A program made the translations under genes and the position numbers. The notes under the pieces are model-generated. The model had not been told where the DNA came from, did not search any database, and saw only the letters and a program-made list of their open reading frames with translations. Source: Musa acuminata AAA Group (taxonomy: Eukaryota > Streptophyta > Magnoliopsida > Zingiberales > Musaceae). From it: 64,000 nt of DNA. Location of the stretch: positions 34,267,001 to 34,331,000 of the forward strand of contig NC_088330.1 in assembly GCF_036884655.1 (NCBI RefSeq). Direction: 5' to 3'. Shown here piece after piece: positions 1-13,782 of this stretch (the stretch's first letter is position 1; each line of letters begins with the position of its first letter).

Positions 1-14
1 TAATATATTAAATA

Positions 15-51
<37 letters not shown>

Positions 52-539
52 CACTTCCATCTTACATGCTTTATTATTGAGATATTATTATAAATTATAT
101 TATTATCCAAAAGTTAATGCAATTCATTATATTTTTGAGTTTGTAAAAAGATAAAAAGTGCATTTTTTTTTCTTTTGACACAGCAGCAGCGGCAATGCCT
201 CAGGCGGCCGTATGTATGTCTGTATTCCTCATGCGTCTTAATCCTCCCCTCCCGCACCCCAATTCTATTGCTCGTCATAAAACCCCCCCCCCCCCCCCCC
301 CCCACCCTTCCCCCATCGCCTTACCCTTCCGTCCTCTTCGAAGAATCGACATGACAATATGAATTAGAGATTGGGAAGCCCATCCCCTCCGGTTTCTTGA
401 ATCCCTCCGACCGATCCGCTCGCAAACCCTCGTCCCGATTCCGATCGAACGAGGCCAAAAGAACCCTACGCAAGGGATTCCCAACGGAGGTGCCGCGAGA
501 GCTGATCGATCTAGCGGGGCTTCCTCCGCCTCGCTCGCG
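1..539 (+). promoter_or_regulatory. Upstream region and 5' leader of the ARABIDILLO-like gene
   Basis: This stretch precedes the start codon at 540. It begins with a (TA)n run at about 19-50, is AT-rich to about 180, and then becomes GC-rich toward the ATG. An uninterrupted run of 21 C residues lies at 283-303. No clear TATA box could be tied to a start site. The leader is inferred from position only. Confidence 0.5.
283..303. repeat. Homopolymer C tract, 21 bp
   Basis: There are twenty-one consecutive C residues in the probable promoter or 5'UTR of the gene starting at 540. The length is as given in the assembly. Such runs are prone to sequencing and polymerase slippage. Confidence 0.95.
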
Positions 540-3500
540 ATGAGCCGGAGGGTGCGGCGGCGGTGCTCCTACTCCAGGGACAAGGAGAAGGTCACCGTCC
601 TGCCGCCCTACCCCGAGGCCTACGATCACTGCGAGATCCCGCTGCCCGCTGCGGCGGCCGTGGACTGGACTGCCCTCCCTGACGACACGGTGGTCCAGAT
701 CTTTTCCCGCCTCAATTACGGCGATCGTGCCTGCCTCGCGTCCACCTGCCGGGCCTGGCGCCTCCTCGGCTCCTCCCCCAGCCTCTGGACGTCGTTGGAC
801 CTCCGCGCCCATCGCTGCGATCTTGACACCGCGGCCGCCCTCGCGGGGCGGTGCGCCCACCTCCGCCGGCTCCGCTTCCACGGGTCTTCCTCCGCCTCGG
901 CCCTCATCAACCTCCAGGCGCGCGGTCTCCGGGAGATTGCGGGGGACTATTGCCGCGACATCACCGACGCCACCCTTTCCGTTCTTGCCGCGCGCCATGA
1001 GGCCCTCGAGAGTCTCCAGATCGGCCCGGAACCCTGCGGGAGGATCACCAGCGATGCGGTCCGCCATGTCGCCATGTGCTGCACCAGGCTGAGGCGGCTG
1101 CGCCTCTCTGGTATACGTGAGATCAACGGGGACGCCATTAACGCCCTCGCTAGGCACTGCCCACAGTTGGCGGAGGTTGCATTCTTGGACTGCAGCATGG
1201 TGGATGAGGGTGCCCTCGAGAAGGTGGTGTCTCTCAAGTTCTTGTCGGTGGCTGGCTCAAGGAATTTGAAGTGGGCTACGGCATCCCTCTCGTGGAGCAA
1301 CCTCCCAAGCTTGGTTGGTGTGGATGTTTCGAGGACCGATATCTCTGCTAGTGCTGTCTCGAGGCTTCTGTCGACAGCAAAAACTTTGAAGGTACTGTGC
1401 GCTCTCAACTGTGCGGCACTCGAGGAGGAAGGGAGCCATAGTCCTACAGCATTCAGCAACACTAAGGGGAAGCTGCTCTTTGCCCAATTCACTGACGTTT
1501 TCAAAGGGATTGCTTCTTTGTTCAGGGGATCTGTTGTAAAGGAGCAGACGATTTTTGAGGAATGGAGAAGCTTGCAGAATGAGGATAAGATCCTGAGTGA
1601 TATCATGAACTGGCTAGAGTGGATACTCTCGCACTCGCTTCTTCGTATAGCAGAGAGTAATCCACACGGAATGGATGAGTTTTGGTTGAGACAAGGGGCT
1701 GCTTTATTGCTAAGCTTAGTAAGAAGTCCACAGGAGGATGTACAGGAGAGAGCAGCGACTGGGCTGGCGACCTTTGTAGTGACTGATGATGAGAATGCAA
1801 CAGTGGAACCAGCAAGGGCAGAAGCGGTAATGCGAAATGGTGGAATACCTTTGCTTTTGGAACTCGCGAGATCTTGTCGGGAGGGTGTACAGTCTGAAGC
1901 TGCCAAGGTTGAACTTTGAGCTGATATGTTTGTGGCTTGATTTGGTTGGGTTTATCTTAAGATACCTTGAATGTGCAGGCCATTGCAAACTTGTCAGTGA
2001 ATTCCAAAGTTGCAAAAGCGGTTGCTGATGAAGGGGGAATTGGTATTCTTGCTAACCTTGCAAGGTCCTCAAACAGGTTGGTTGCTGAAGAAGCTGCTGG
2101 AGGGCTTTGGAACCTTTCTGTGGGAGAAGAGCATAAGGTGTGCCTTCCATTGGATATATGTGACCTGACTTGGTTGTAATTTTCAGTGACATTGTTGGTT
2201 GTGGTTTTAGGCTGCCATTGCTGAGGCTGGTGGGGTGAAAGCTCTGGTGAACCTTATTTTCAAATGGACATCTGGAGTAGATGGAGTTCTTGTATGCATC
2301 TTATTTGATTAAAAATCAGTACATGCAGAATAAAAGAAAATTTATTAACGCGCTTGTTTTATTCTTAAACAGGAACGAGCTGCTGGTGCTCTTGCAAATC
2401 TGGCTGCCGATGACAAGTGCAGTGTGGAGATTGCAATGGCTGGTGGTGTCCATGCACTTGTGACACTTGCAAGGTTATGCAAGGTCGAGGGCGTGCAAGA
2501 ACAGGTCTGAATTTCTTATAGTTTTGGTTTCCGATTCTTTATTACTTTGCCTGTTATACTTGGAGCATGAATTTGATGATATATTGCCTATGGCTTTAAG
2601 ATATTTTAAAGCATCAAGATTTGTTGGTTTTAATTTTTCTGGTACAATACTACAAATGATTTTGTTTATCTTGTCTATGTAACATGCAAGTCAGCATACT
2701 GTTTTGTATTTAGTCTTCATCTCCTATGCTGTGCATTAGACTTGGTATCATTGGCAACAACATCAAGTTCAAGACTATTGTTTTCCTTTTATTACTTATG
2801 GTACATTTTGTTTTTTGCCTATGTTAGAAGAGGGAAAAAGGAAAAAAAGTATGGTGGTGGTTGTTTGTTGAAGGTGGTTCTTATACATTCTCATTGATAT
2901 ACTTATGTGCTTTAAGTTGTCATCTTATACATCAATATACTTATGATCTTGAAAGTAGACATCTTAGGATATACATCGATATACTTGGTATAGACATCTT
3001 ATGACATACACCGATGGATATCAATATTTATTATGATCTTCAAAGTAGACATCTTTTTGGACACCTTTTAAACATCTGGACATCAGTTTTGTTTTTGGTC
3101 ATATTATTTCCTCACAAAGTTTTTTTCTTTTTCATGTTTCAAGGTTTATTTACTCAACTGTTCTTATCTCAGGCTGCTCGAGCATTAGCCAATTTGGCAG
3201 CTCATGGTGACAGCAATAGTAATAATGCTGCTGTTGGTCAAGAGGCAGGTGCACTTGAAGCACTTGTGCAACTAACTTATTCTCAAAATGAAGGTGTAAG
3301 GTGATTGTTCTTTTGAAATTTGTTCTCAGAAAATCTTCATAAATTGTCATTCTTTGCAATATTATTACATTTATTTATTTTGTGGAGTTTTAATCATGAT
3401 GCATGTGCATGGATGCCTTTATTTGCTATCATGTATTCAAGATAAAATTTGTTTTTCTTCCTATTCTTTTGGATGCTAAGATTTTTTTTTCTAATGTGAA

Positions 3501-6500
3501 AAGCAACTTGTAGAGTTGCTTCTATTATTACATGATTATCTTTGTTTGTTTAATTGGCTTTCGGTAATACTAACTTTTCTTTTCAGTATTGGTCATGCTT
3601 GTTATGGAAGTAGTTAACCTGTGATATTTTTGTTTTTACAAATTGACCAGGCAAGAAGCTGCTGGTGCTTTATGGAACTTATCTTTTGATGATCGAAACC
3701 GAGAAGCAATTGCTTTAGCTGGTGGAGTTGAGGCATTGGTATTTTTTTTATCATCTACTCAATTCATTTTACATATACAATATTTCTTTCTGCCTATATG
3801 TTTCTCTTTTTTTAATAGAATTTCACAGATCCAACTATATCTTTTGATTGAAACCTTTTTTCCCTTTTTTTCTTTGACATGTTTGTCAGTGATGATGGTG
3901 TTATTTGCTGGATTGACACTTACATCATGTCGAAGAGTCGAATTTTACGTTTTAGCTTCTATGCCTTTTTAAGTTTGGTTGGATGAACTGTTTAATTCGT
4001 CGATGATTTGTCTTTCAAAAGCTGGGATGTTGCAGTCCTTGCATGTTCTTTTCAGGCTGTAGCGACAAAAATATAGGCAACAAACCCATTTCTTACAGCT
4101 AAACATCCTATATGTGATGTCATGATGATCCAGGGTGCTCAACATAATGTGCCTGTTATATAAGGCTCATGCCTTTCTAGAACAACACTATGCTACAGAA
4201 AGCAAATGTTTAGGATACAGTTGTTCAGAAGCTAAACCTTTGGTTTCTGCAGAGTTACAAGTAGTGTCATTGGAACAAAAAATGGTAATAGTGTTGGCAG
4301 ATTGCAGTGGATAAAGAAAAATCAGCTTGGTTACTCTTCCATGCTAGTCATTGTGCAATATATCACCGACAATATTTGCTTGCGCTTAATTCTTTTCTCG
4401 TCTGAGGATTTTGTTTCATGGAAATTATTTGTGGCAATACCTTTTTGGCATGGAATGGAATCGCACTGTGCTAGTTAATAGACCCATATGTTGGCTGCAT
4501 GGGGCCAAAATCTGCATAGCAATCAATATGTTCACACCTTTGACATGGGTTGACATGGTAGGTTCCGGTATCTTTCTGGCGGCCTACATGTGTTGACTGG
4601 CATGATAATCCTTGTTCCTGTAATTAGTAAGACCTACGATTCTTGGTAAAGCTTTTTGATCTTGTGGATTAGTTGCACTTTACTAATTGCATACATCGTT
4701 TACAAGAGAATTTCATCTCTAGTATCCGTCTTCCTTTGTTCTCTAGATTTATTGGTAGATAATCTTCAATCAATGGACACAGTGTGATGTATATTATGCT
4801 GGTCATTTCTATTTACTCATCAAATTATCTGTACAGATTACTAAAACCATGGGTTTTCTTAGTGGTTTTAAGTTTAAGAGTTTAAATTCTCCCCAGTGTT
4901 TTTGATGATTTAATTATTATCAGCAACTCTTATACTTTAATGTTCCATGTTTGGATTTTCTGTATTTTGTTGTTCAAGTAAATGAAATTTCACATTGCTA
5001 GTTAATTTTCTTTCTACATTCAATTGTTCAGGTGGCTCTTGCACATGCATGTGCAAATGCTTCTCAAGGACTTCAGGAAAGGGCTGCGGGGGCGTTATGG
5101 GGTTTGTCAGTCTCAGAAGCTAATAGGTAAAGATCATTGTTGTTGTTATTGTTACTATTCTTCTAGTTAAGATGCTTGTGACATGACTTCTGTTTCATGG
5201 ACATGCTGATATGTGATTTGGTACTTGCAGCTCCTGTTCTGTAATGAAGTCAATAACATATGAGACTAGTTACTCCTTCATAATAGCTAATAATGGCTTG
5301 AGATGATGTTTAATACCTAAAATTAGTATTTAAGCTTTTCATACCTATATAATATCATAGTGGTGCTGTGCTAGGTTTAATCTTAAAGAGAAGATTTTGA
5401 TTTGTACAACTTGCACTTATTTGGAAGGAGATTGCTAAAAGCCTAAAACTACCATGCTTCTAACATGTTAAGCTGGAGGTAATTTCAGTCTTTCAGAGAT
5501 CAATTATAATTTTCGGTCTGAATTATGCTTAAGCTGGATGAGAGCACTTTTTTTTGTGCTTTGGAGTGGGGAGCAAAATCCCTAAATTGGTTTAAAGCAT
5601 GGTCATATGTTCTGTGGTATCTTGTAATTATGTGAACTATGTCATGAGTGAGTGTGAATTTTCTAAAATATCAGGATTAAAGTGTAGCAACATCAGCAAG
5701 GTGCTTACTGATGGTTTTTATCTTTGATTCTTGGATAGAAGGGAACTCCTCCAGGTCTCATACAAGGGAACTTGAATATGAGATGAATCTTTTTCTTGTT
5801 AGCTTTTCCATCGAGTTTGCAATTTAGAGGAGAATGAATGTTCTCAGTTTAGAATATTTCTTGTACAATAGTGTCCAATCTTAAGGATTTAAGCACCCTA
5901 TGTCACTGTGTTTTACTTTGCTTTCCTGATCTAAAATTGGTTCACAAGTTAAGTTGCCTGAGTTCATGCATGTGTGCTTGTCCCATGGTCAAGACTACAT
6001 TAAGATTGAGTGCAGGTTCTTGTTGGTGCATAAGCAGTATACAGGTTAAGTTGACGTTACTTTTGCTGGACTAAATTTTTTTGTTTATGATTTTTGTTTA
6101 ATTTTCTTAAGTTTGACTATCTGTTGTTCCTTTAGGTTGCACTGGATCAAAAAATACTTGGGGTTTTTATATTTGCATGAGGCAACACAATTTGTATGAC
6201 CTTGAGATGGACTCATTAAGCCATGATAGTGCATTCAATGCACCTCTCAACTTTTTGTTGAATTCCTAAATGTTGAAGTCTGAGTCTCTAGAAGTGTACA
6301 ATTTTGAGAATCCACTTTTTGGGTTCTGATACACAAGTATTAAATGCCAAAATGCCAAAAGTTCCAGCGGAAGTCCATTTCTGGCCACTCACTTTCTGTA
6401 AAACTAAATGATGTTCATGTACCAAACATCAAAATACCCCGATTTCCAGTCAAAGCCCACTTTTGGGTGCTCAATTTTCTGTGGTATAAATGACACCTTT

Positions 6501-9500
6501 GCTTTTGATATGGTGTGCTGCCATATGTACCATGAATTTTCTTTTGCCATGTTTGTACCTTGCATGGTTTAAAGCCTCAATACTGAACCTATATTAATCC
6601 TTGGCCAGACCAGTACACTTCTGGTGTACTGGTTGGTATAGACCAAAGAGAATGAGATAAAAAAGAGGGAAGGAGGAAGAGGTCGAGAGGAGGAGAGAGG
6701 AGGCTTAGGTGTGGGGAGGCCTGTTGTAAACAGCCAAGACAGCTGTCTACAGCAGGCTGGATATATTAAAAAGTTCAAAAAGACAGTTCTGCATTGTACT
6801 GAGTGATTTTTTGAACTGTGGTACCAGCCAAGTGCCTGTTCCTGATTGGACAGGTAAACACTGTCCTGCCAGTTTTAAACTGTGGTACCGCGTATGCACT
6901 CGTTATATCTGCAGCATGGCAGGGGCACAATTGCTGCTGCTTATGGGACGCAACTGAGGCATAAGAAGGTTATGATTTACTTCCATAACCATGAATAAAT
7001 CTGCAAGTGGTTTTGGGAAAGGGAGGTTTTGTGGTCTTGTGAAAAACTACTTATATTTACATCTATTATTTCTTGTAGTGTCGCAATAATTTTTTCATAG
7101 AATTTCTTTTGTTTTTGCTCATCTAAAGGTGTTAACCTTTTCTTTTTATAATTTGCATTTAATTTGTGATATGCCTCAAAAGTTCTGACCTTATCCGAAA
7201 CAGAGCATGGACCTGTATAATGTGGGCCAAGGTTGGGCTTGAGGCACAGTCATTTGATAAAAGACTAAGCTATGATTTATCTATTCTGAAATTATTCACT
7301 TCAGATAGTTTCTGAAATTATTCACTTCAGGACAATATAATTTCAATTGTTTCCTCTGTTTTTCAAAGTTTATGCTTTCTTTGTTTTTTTTCCTATTAAT
7401 GGAATTCTTTGTGGTACCTAGCATTGCAATTGGACGAGAAGGTGGTGTTGCACCATTAATTGCATTGGCACGCTCAGATGCCGAAGTAAGTTGTGATATG
7501 CTTCAAGTTTGCTGGATATTGTCGTTGCAACATTTATTTGATGTACATGAAACTTCTTTACCTCATAGTGATGGCAAAGTAGGGGATTCCAAATAGATGC
7601 AATTAATTTTTCTTGTAGCTATTTTTTAATATTAGACTCTCGTATTTATGAAAGTTTGAAGTATACATGAAAATAAATATTTTGGTAAATTTGATCCAAA
7701 GTTGTCTAATTGGAATAAGTTAAGTTTACTTAAAAATAATTGTATTTGGGATTGGGAATCTTATATGGGGTTGTAGCTGTTCTAGACTTTGAGTCTTTTA
7801 GTCTGTTGCCTCAAGCCACCACTTCATGCCTTTATAAGTAATTGATGATATTTAAGTTGAGAAATCCATCTCTAAATCTCAATGCATCTTTGTAGAAGTT
7901 AACACTTAACACTATCAATAGTAGATTGTATTTCAATTTATATAGTACTTTGGTCTATCATTTGGGAAAAAGCTCTTTTTAACTAAAAAAATTAAAATGA
8001 GTTGGCCACAGTATTGAATTGGAATGATATGCTGCACATGTTGTTGCTTGTGTACTTAAAAGTGCATAACGTGTGTACACACTAGAACCTGCTTATATAT
8101 GATGCATATTAGTTTCAGAGATATATAGGTAAATTGTACCTCTACTACTGTGTTTGACTGTGTATTTCCAGTTAATGGTGACTAAATCTCAAATAAGTCT
8201 GGTCCTTATCAGATGTTCTATGAATTTCCTCAATGTTAAAATGTAAATTGAAGAGCATCATTGAGTAATGGTGTTCCTACAAGATTTTGTCAAAAGAATT
8301 GACAGCAAAGGAATCATGTTTCATGTCTTGTATCTCTTGTCATTGAAATGATCCCATTGAACTTACTATTGAAACTTATTTAACTTTTCAAAAATTGTGG
8401 CACTTAGCATTATCAAGAATCAAATAATTGTTTTGTCTGATTACTTCATACTTTCTTCTTCTACAGGATGTCCATGAGACTGCTGCTGGAGCTCTCTGGA
8501 ATCTTGCCTTCAATACTGGTAATGCTCTCCGAATAATTGAAGAAGGGGGAGTTCCAGCCCTTGTACATCTTTGTTCATCATCTGGATCAAAAATGGCCCG
8601 TTTTATGGCTGCATTGGCACTTGCTTATATGTTTGATGGAAGGTACTAAATTAAATATTTCCTCTTGCTAATGTATGATGCATGTTAGAGATTAAGTCAC
8701 TCATGTTGATTTTAGGTATTTATATAGTTGTTAAAAGTTTTTAATTTAACAACGACGGAACACACATTAAAGGATTTTGTTTTGTTGCTTAGTTTTTTGG
8801 AGTTCAGATTATCGCAATTTGTTTTCATGCAAGTATATTTCAATATGTTTACTCTATATATGTATTCATATTGATAAGCATATATATACTATTTTAGACT
8901 TTGAAAATATGATAAATTGAGTTGAAAACAATGTTATTAAATATGAGAAATTTCTATTCATCATGACTTGTCTATTATATGTGTGTGTGTGTGTGTGAAG
9001 AATTTATTATCAAAAGATTATTTTTAGGTCACGGTGTGGAACCATGTAAAGGTAAAGTCATATATGTTAAACCATACAAGCGGCCATGTTATCCAGCTGT
9101 ATGCTGGAGTTCATGTATGATTATATCTTGAACAAACATTTGCTTTTTAAACCCCATTGAGTATATTATTAAGTTAAGTGATGGTTGAAAGGGAGAAGAG
9201 TATTCTCACTCGGGAAACAAATCACTTTAGGGTGACAAAAAATGGCAGCCCAATGCATGAGGCTGCCACCACTTTAGGGCGATGACCTGCCATTAGGAAG
9301 GTGTTGCCATATCATGCTACATGTTTTCTTAGTTGGAGATACACTATTGTTCTAAAAGATTTTTCTGATGTGAGATTGACAGTTTGACACTAAAATCTAA
9401 CGTAATGGCTACTAATATTTCAATAGCTCTCGTGTCTGTATAACATGTGGTTTCGCAAAATCATCTTAACGAATTATTTGTTCTCCATGTACCTGGCCCT

Positions 9501-12481
9501 TTTTTATCCTAATTTGAGACTTTCAGTGAAATGATGGGATGGAAAGATTGACATTTTGGTCATTGTTTAATGTTGTTGTTATGTGGAATCTGACTTCAAA
9601 AAACATGGCCAAAATTGAAAATATTTCAGAACCAGAATTTTTTTTTTAAAACCAAGGTTGAGCTTGGATAACTTGGACAAACCACCAAATAAAAGGTGCA
9701 GAGGTTTTACATCTTTTTAACCAGCTGCAATGCCATTTGCCACTTAGATGCATCTTGCTGCTTCGGTCAAGACAAAGGCCTACTGGAAGGATCTCATCCA
9801 ATGAGGACATTGAGGACAATTCAGATTCTTTCTCTAAAAATTGATGGGAATAGATGATCACTTTCGTCCTGTGCATAAGAAAATTATAAAATTATGCATG
9901 TAAAAGTGTGAGGGTTACAAAATATCTGCAGAACCTTTCTCAGAGGAGAACATATGATTTCTCAGGGCATAACTTTTTGATATATATCATCACATCTGAA
10001 ATTGCTAAAGCATTTTGCATCTGTGTTATTCTCATGAGTGATGCACAATCATCTATTTCCTATGTTTGTACACAATTGCTGGAATGGAAGGATGGTTTAT
10101 AACCCTTAAGCAGTTTCAGATATGAGCGCGTCAAGGGTCTTTTTGTGTGTGTGTGTGTGTGTGTTTAAGTGGGTGGGTAGAGTGGTGTGGTGTGAAAATG
10201 AATAAAAGGAAAAACCTTTCTTCTTGTTGCTGTTGGATTCTTTGGTGATCAACTGATGTATTTCATCTTGTGGTGCAACAATGATTTCTATCTTTGCCCT
10301 GTTGATTTTTTTCTTAATGTACATGTTCTTGTCTAAATTTTTTGAACTTTAGTTGTGCTCACAGAATGGATGAAGTTGCACTTGTTGGCTCTTCATTAGA
10401 AGGTTGTTCGAAGAGCGTTAATTTTGATGGTGCTAGAAGGATGGCATTGAAGCATATAGAAGCCTTCGTGCTGACGTTTTCAGATCCACATGTTTTCTCG
10501 ATGGCTGCTGCATCCTCAGCTCCTGCAGCCTTGGCACAGGTAGCAGATGCAGCTCGCATACAAGAAGCAGGACATTTGAGATGCAGGTTTGTATTTGTTT
10601 CTTCTTGTTACTAAATACTAATAAAAAATTTCAGAATAGGATGGCCAAAAATCTGACACTGGTTTGACAATTGTGAAATCTGCTGGTTCTGAAGTTATAA
10701 ATCTTTTCCTTTTACTATAAGCACTATGGCCACTTCAGCTTTAATGTTCTGTGCTGAGAGTTTGCTGATACCTGAAAAATGGATCATCAATACGCATTAG
10801 GCATTTATATAATTACCGGTGCACTACTATTGATTTGAGCCTCTACCCTGGCTTGCTTTTTACCGAGTTTGGTGATTTAGTCTATGTACTTTATAGGAGG
10901 GTTAGAATTTGCCTGCCTTAATGTCACTAACTTTCCATCTCTCTCTTTCTTCATGTCGCTACTGTGGTATATCTGGATTCCTGAGGCCGTACTGCATTGC
11001 TTCTCAACGTTGTAGGAGAAGATAGAGGAGAGAAGAGATCATTGGAAATGAAGATGTCTTTGCCAGTGAAAGGCTTCAAGGTTGAAAGGTTTCCCTCTTT
11101 TAGTGCCACCAATACCCTACCCCATGCCTACTGTTGGCAGGAACATCACGGCAGTATGTTCTGTTGAATGACCAACACTGCTGGTGTTGGCAATAACTGC
11201 ATAAGCACATTATGTTAGCTGACCCTTGTACCCAATTTTGTTTAAGGTGAACTTTATATGTCAACACGAACTACAGTTGCTCTAGCTTGTTTGAACCTAA
11301 AATATTTGACTAAACTGTAACCCAAGCTAGGTCTTTGTAGCAATTTGGCATGCTTAAACTGGCTAGAGAAATAGTAAGATCTAAAACATTTTGTACGTTG
11401 TATGGCTTGTGTGATCCGCAAAGTCTATTGATGGAAGGAATCTCAAATTTTTGATTAACTTGTTTCAGAAATTAAAGGTGTTAGTAGGATCTGCTTGTAA
11501 ATTCTTGAAATTTTTGCATCTTTTTTTCCCTGTCTTCTTAAGGTGTGTTGACCCTTTGTATGCTTTACTTTTTTCTTTGAAGTTAGCACAAATAAAAAAA
11601 ATTGTATTTACGTGCATTTATAATTATATTTTCTTACAGTGCTGCTGAGATAGGGAGATACATTGCCATGCTTCGAAATCCTTCATCCGTTCTTCGAGCG
11701 TGTGCTGCTTTTGCTCTTCTTCAGGTAATGTACAAGCATTGTCTATCAATCTGTGAAATGACCCATGTTGTTGGGTTGCTCCCTTCCCTTTCTCTTTCCC
11801 TGCCTCCCTTGCCATTCTCATCCTTTTGTTTTCCTAGAGATATGACCCAGATTCGTTGTGTTTGGAGTTACTGGTTCTTAGCTTAATTGAAGGAGTTTCT
11901 GGTGATTGAGTCAACAATTTTGGGTTAAATAAGGAATGAGACTCTCTTTACCTTGAAATCCTTCTCTCAGTGCACCATTCGCCAACTTGCATTAATTCCC
12001 TCCTCCCTGCCATTGTACATTCTTTCACATTCTGAACCTGCATTGACTTCCCTATTGTCAGACTATTTTTAGGTTATAAAAATATTTTCTCTAGTTCATA
12101 TTTTATCCAGAAAGCTAGAATTAATAGCCTTAAGTTATATTCTGAAAATTTTATTGCATATATTTTATCATCATCCAAGGTTCTCTTGAGTGCAACTATG
12201 AATAGAATCACTGGAGTTGGCTCTAAATCTGGTCGAGTTCAACTAGTTATACAATGTTTTACTATATGTTAACGATTCTTTGTTGCTGTTTACTCAAAAT
12301 GCAGTTCACTATTCCTGGAGGTCGGCATGCAATGCACCATGCAGGCCTCATGCAGAAAGCTGGCGCACCACGAGTGCTTCGTGCTGCTGCGGCCGCTGCC
12401 ACTGCTCCTGTTGAAGCCAAAATATTTGCAAGGATAGTTCTCAGGAATCTTGAACACCACCAGCTAGAAGCTTCAGCATAA
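540..12481 (+). CDS. ARABIDILLO: ARABIDILLO-like F-box and armadillo-repeat protein, 924 aa
   Basis: Twelve exons: 540-1907, 1979-2137, 2211-2291, 2373-2504, 3173-3300, 3651-3738, 5032-5126, 7422-7485, 8467-8642, 10365-10586, 11640-11724, 12305-12481. All have GT-AG borders and the phases close to 925 codons. The N terminus has a basic, NLS-like stretch (RRVRRR). Residues 43-88 form an F-box (WTALPDDTVVQIFSRL). A leucine-rich region covers roughly 90-290, and armadillo repeats run from about 380 to 880. The repeats are visible exon by exon as motifs such as AAGALWNLS followed by GGVxALVxL. Arabidopsis ARABIDILLO-1 and -2 are about 930 aa, nuclear, beta-catenin-related and promote lateral root branching, probably as SCF substrate receptors. 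That role is family knowledge. Exon 1 is GC-rich and carries half the protein. The later exons are small and lie among long AT-rich introns (up to 2.3 kb). No break was seen. Confidence 0.93.
6610..6632. repeat. Perfect short hairpin in ARABIDILLO intron 7
   Basis: Nine-base arms (CCAGTACAC / GTGTACTGG) flank a 5-base loop. The surroundings (about 6590-6900) are rich in GGTACC- and CAGTAC-like words and look like an old, unclassified repeat within the intron. Confidence 0.6.
8981..8997. repeat. (GT)n microsatellite
   Basis: A short GT dinucleotide run in intron 9 of the ARABIDILLO-like gene. A second, similar run lies further along in the same intron at 10144-10164. Confidence 0.85.
10144..10164. 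repeat. (TG)n microsatellite
   Basis: A TG dinucleotide run about 200 bp upstream of exon 10 of the ARABIDILLO-like gene. Confidence 0.85.
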
Positions 12482-13042
12482 GTTCTGACGAACAGATAGA
12501 TCTCATTGTGTAGGTAGGGAGGTCAAACTGTTCCTCTCGACTTGTATCAGCATGAAATGATGATGCATGTGCGCTAGTTCTGCTGCATGGAGATGCAGAG
12601 TTCTTGATGATGAAGCCTCCCTTCTCCGGTAGAGCAGGAGGTTTAAATTTCCCTTTTTTTGGCTGGTCCATATACTTTGACAATAAGACCCAATTGGGGC
12701 TTACCTGTGTTAATTAGATATTTATAAGTTTGCATGGTTTGGGTGCGCTTTTTGTATGTTCTTTTGGCATGTACAAGAATGTGGTAGCGGCTAAAGGAAC
12801 CAATATTTGTAACTTTTGCTGTTTGTTTATTCATTATGACATGATATTAGATTATTCTTCAGGAGTAAATGAGGCAGATATATATAGACAAAGTCTTTCA
12901 TGGTGTGTCATTTTAGTGTTAATGATACATACTGTTCGCTTGACCACGTTTGATTGTTGTGTTTATTGTTGTTCATTGGATACAAGTGCATGTTCAATAA
13001 CTCACTGGAGTAGTTTATATATATATTTTTGGTAAATTTAAG
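12482..13042 (+). other. 3'UTR and downstream flank of the ARABIDILLO-like gene
   Basis: This lies between the stop codon and the left LTR of the chromovirus. It is AT-rich with no convincing coding potential. It probably contains the 3'UTR, but no polyadenylation site could be fixed. Confidence 0.5.
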
Positions 13043-13782
13043 GGTTCATAATATCAGACTTAGTTGAAATTATTTAAATCATGATGTTTCATTGTATTAT
13101 TTGTCCGTAAAAGATCAACTTAGTTGCAACATTGCTTAGGCCCAAAAGGATTTGTAAATGAATAAATCGATAAGTTTGAAAGTAAGCGGTGGATAAGTCT
13201 CGAACGTTTGGTGAAGAAGATAGTTTTATAATTTGTTTAGCAAATACTCGCAAGAGAGAAAAAAGAGGAAAGAGAAAAGTCTCGGATGTCTTGTGAAGGG
13301 GATAGTTTTATAAGCAATTCAGCAAATACTTATTGTGCCAGAGAGAAAGAAAAGAACTTTAGAAGATAAATAAATAATTATAAATTTGTAAACGATTACT
13401 CATGTGGGCACATTGGCAAATTTTCGTATCCTTAACGTGTGAACTTATGAATCAAATTAATGTTTAACACTACCTCAAACCTCCATCCAACCCTGTGCCA
13501 CTTGGGGGGTTCTAAGGTGTTAAAATGGCTGACGTGTACATCATATCGCGATCTACAGAAAATAAACCATGATATGTAAAAATTGGATCATTTTGGTACA
13601 GTTTTATCCATTTTGGTGAGCGATAGCTCTGCAGTGCTACAAATTATTCTTGCTCAAAATTTTTAAACAAAAACACACAAATACAAGATAAAACACGTTG
13701 TCAAACATATATACAAGCAAACAAAAGCGAGGAACAATCCATTGACGAAGATGTTATGGGTGCGCAACGATCGTTCGTGATA
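13043..13782 (-). repeat. 3' LTR of the chromovirus (left copy)
   Basis: Aligns over its whole length with 18966-19636. Shared landmarks include TAGTTGCAAC near the left end and CAAACAAAAGCGA near the right. It is longer than its partner because it holds an 82-bp internal tandem duplication starting at 13195 and 13277. A pyrimidine tract (TTCTTCCCCAC) follows at 13783 and is the reverse complement of a polypurine tract. Confidence 0.82.
13195..13358. repeat. 82-bp tandem duplication within the left LTR
   Basis: Two copies begin AAGTCTCG at 13195 and 13277 and share GATAGTTTTATAA and the following GCAAATACT words. The right LTR has this segment only once, so the duplication arose after insertion or during the last replication cycle. 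Confidence 0.78.

Noticed and set aside
321..1157. Long minus-strand open frame opposite exon 1 of the ARABIDILLO-like gene (278 codons)
   Set aside because: It is the antisense shadow of a GC-rich exon. It shows only composition-driven Arg, Gly and Pro, and no domain.
9240..9275. TGGCAGCC...GGCTGCCA hairpin in ARABIDILLO intron 9
   Set aside because: An 8-bp arm hairpin in a long intron with no further structure or repeat context is expected by chance.
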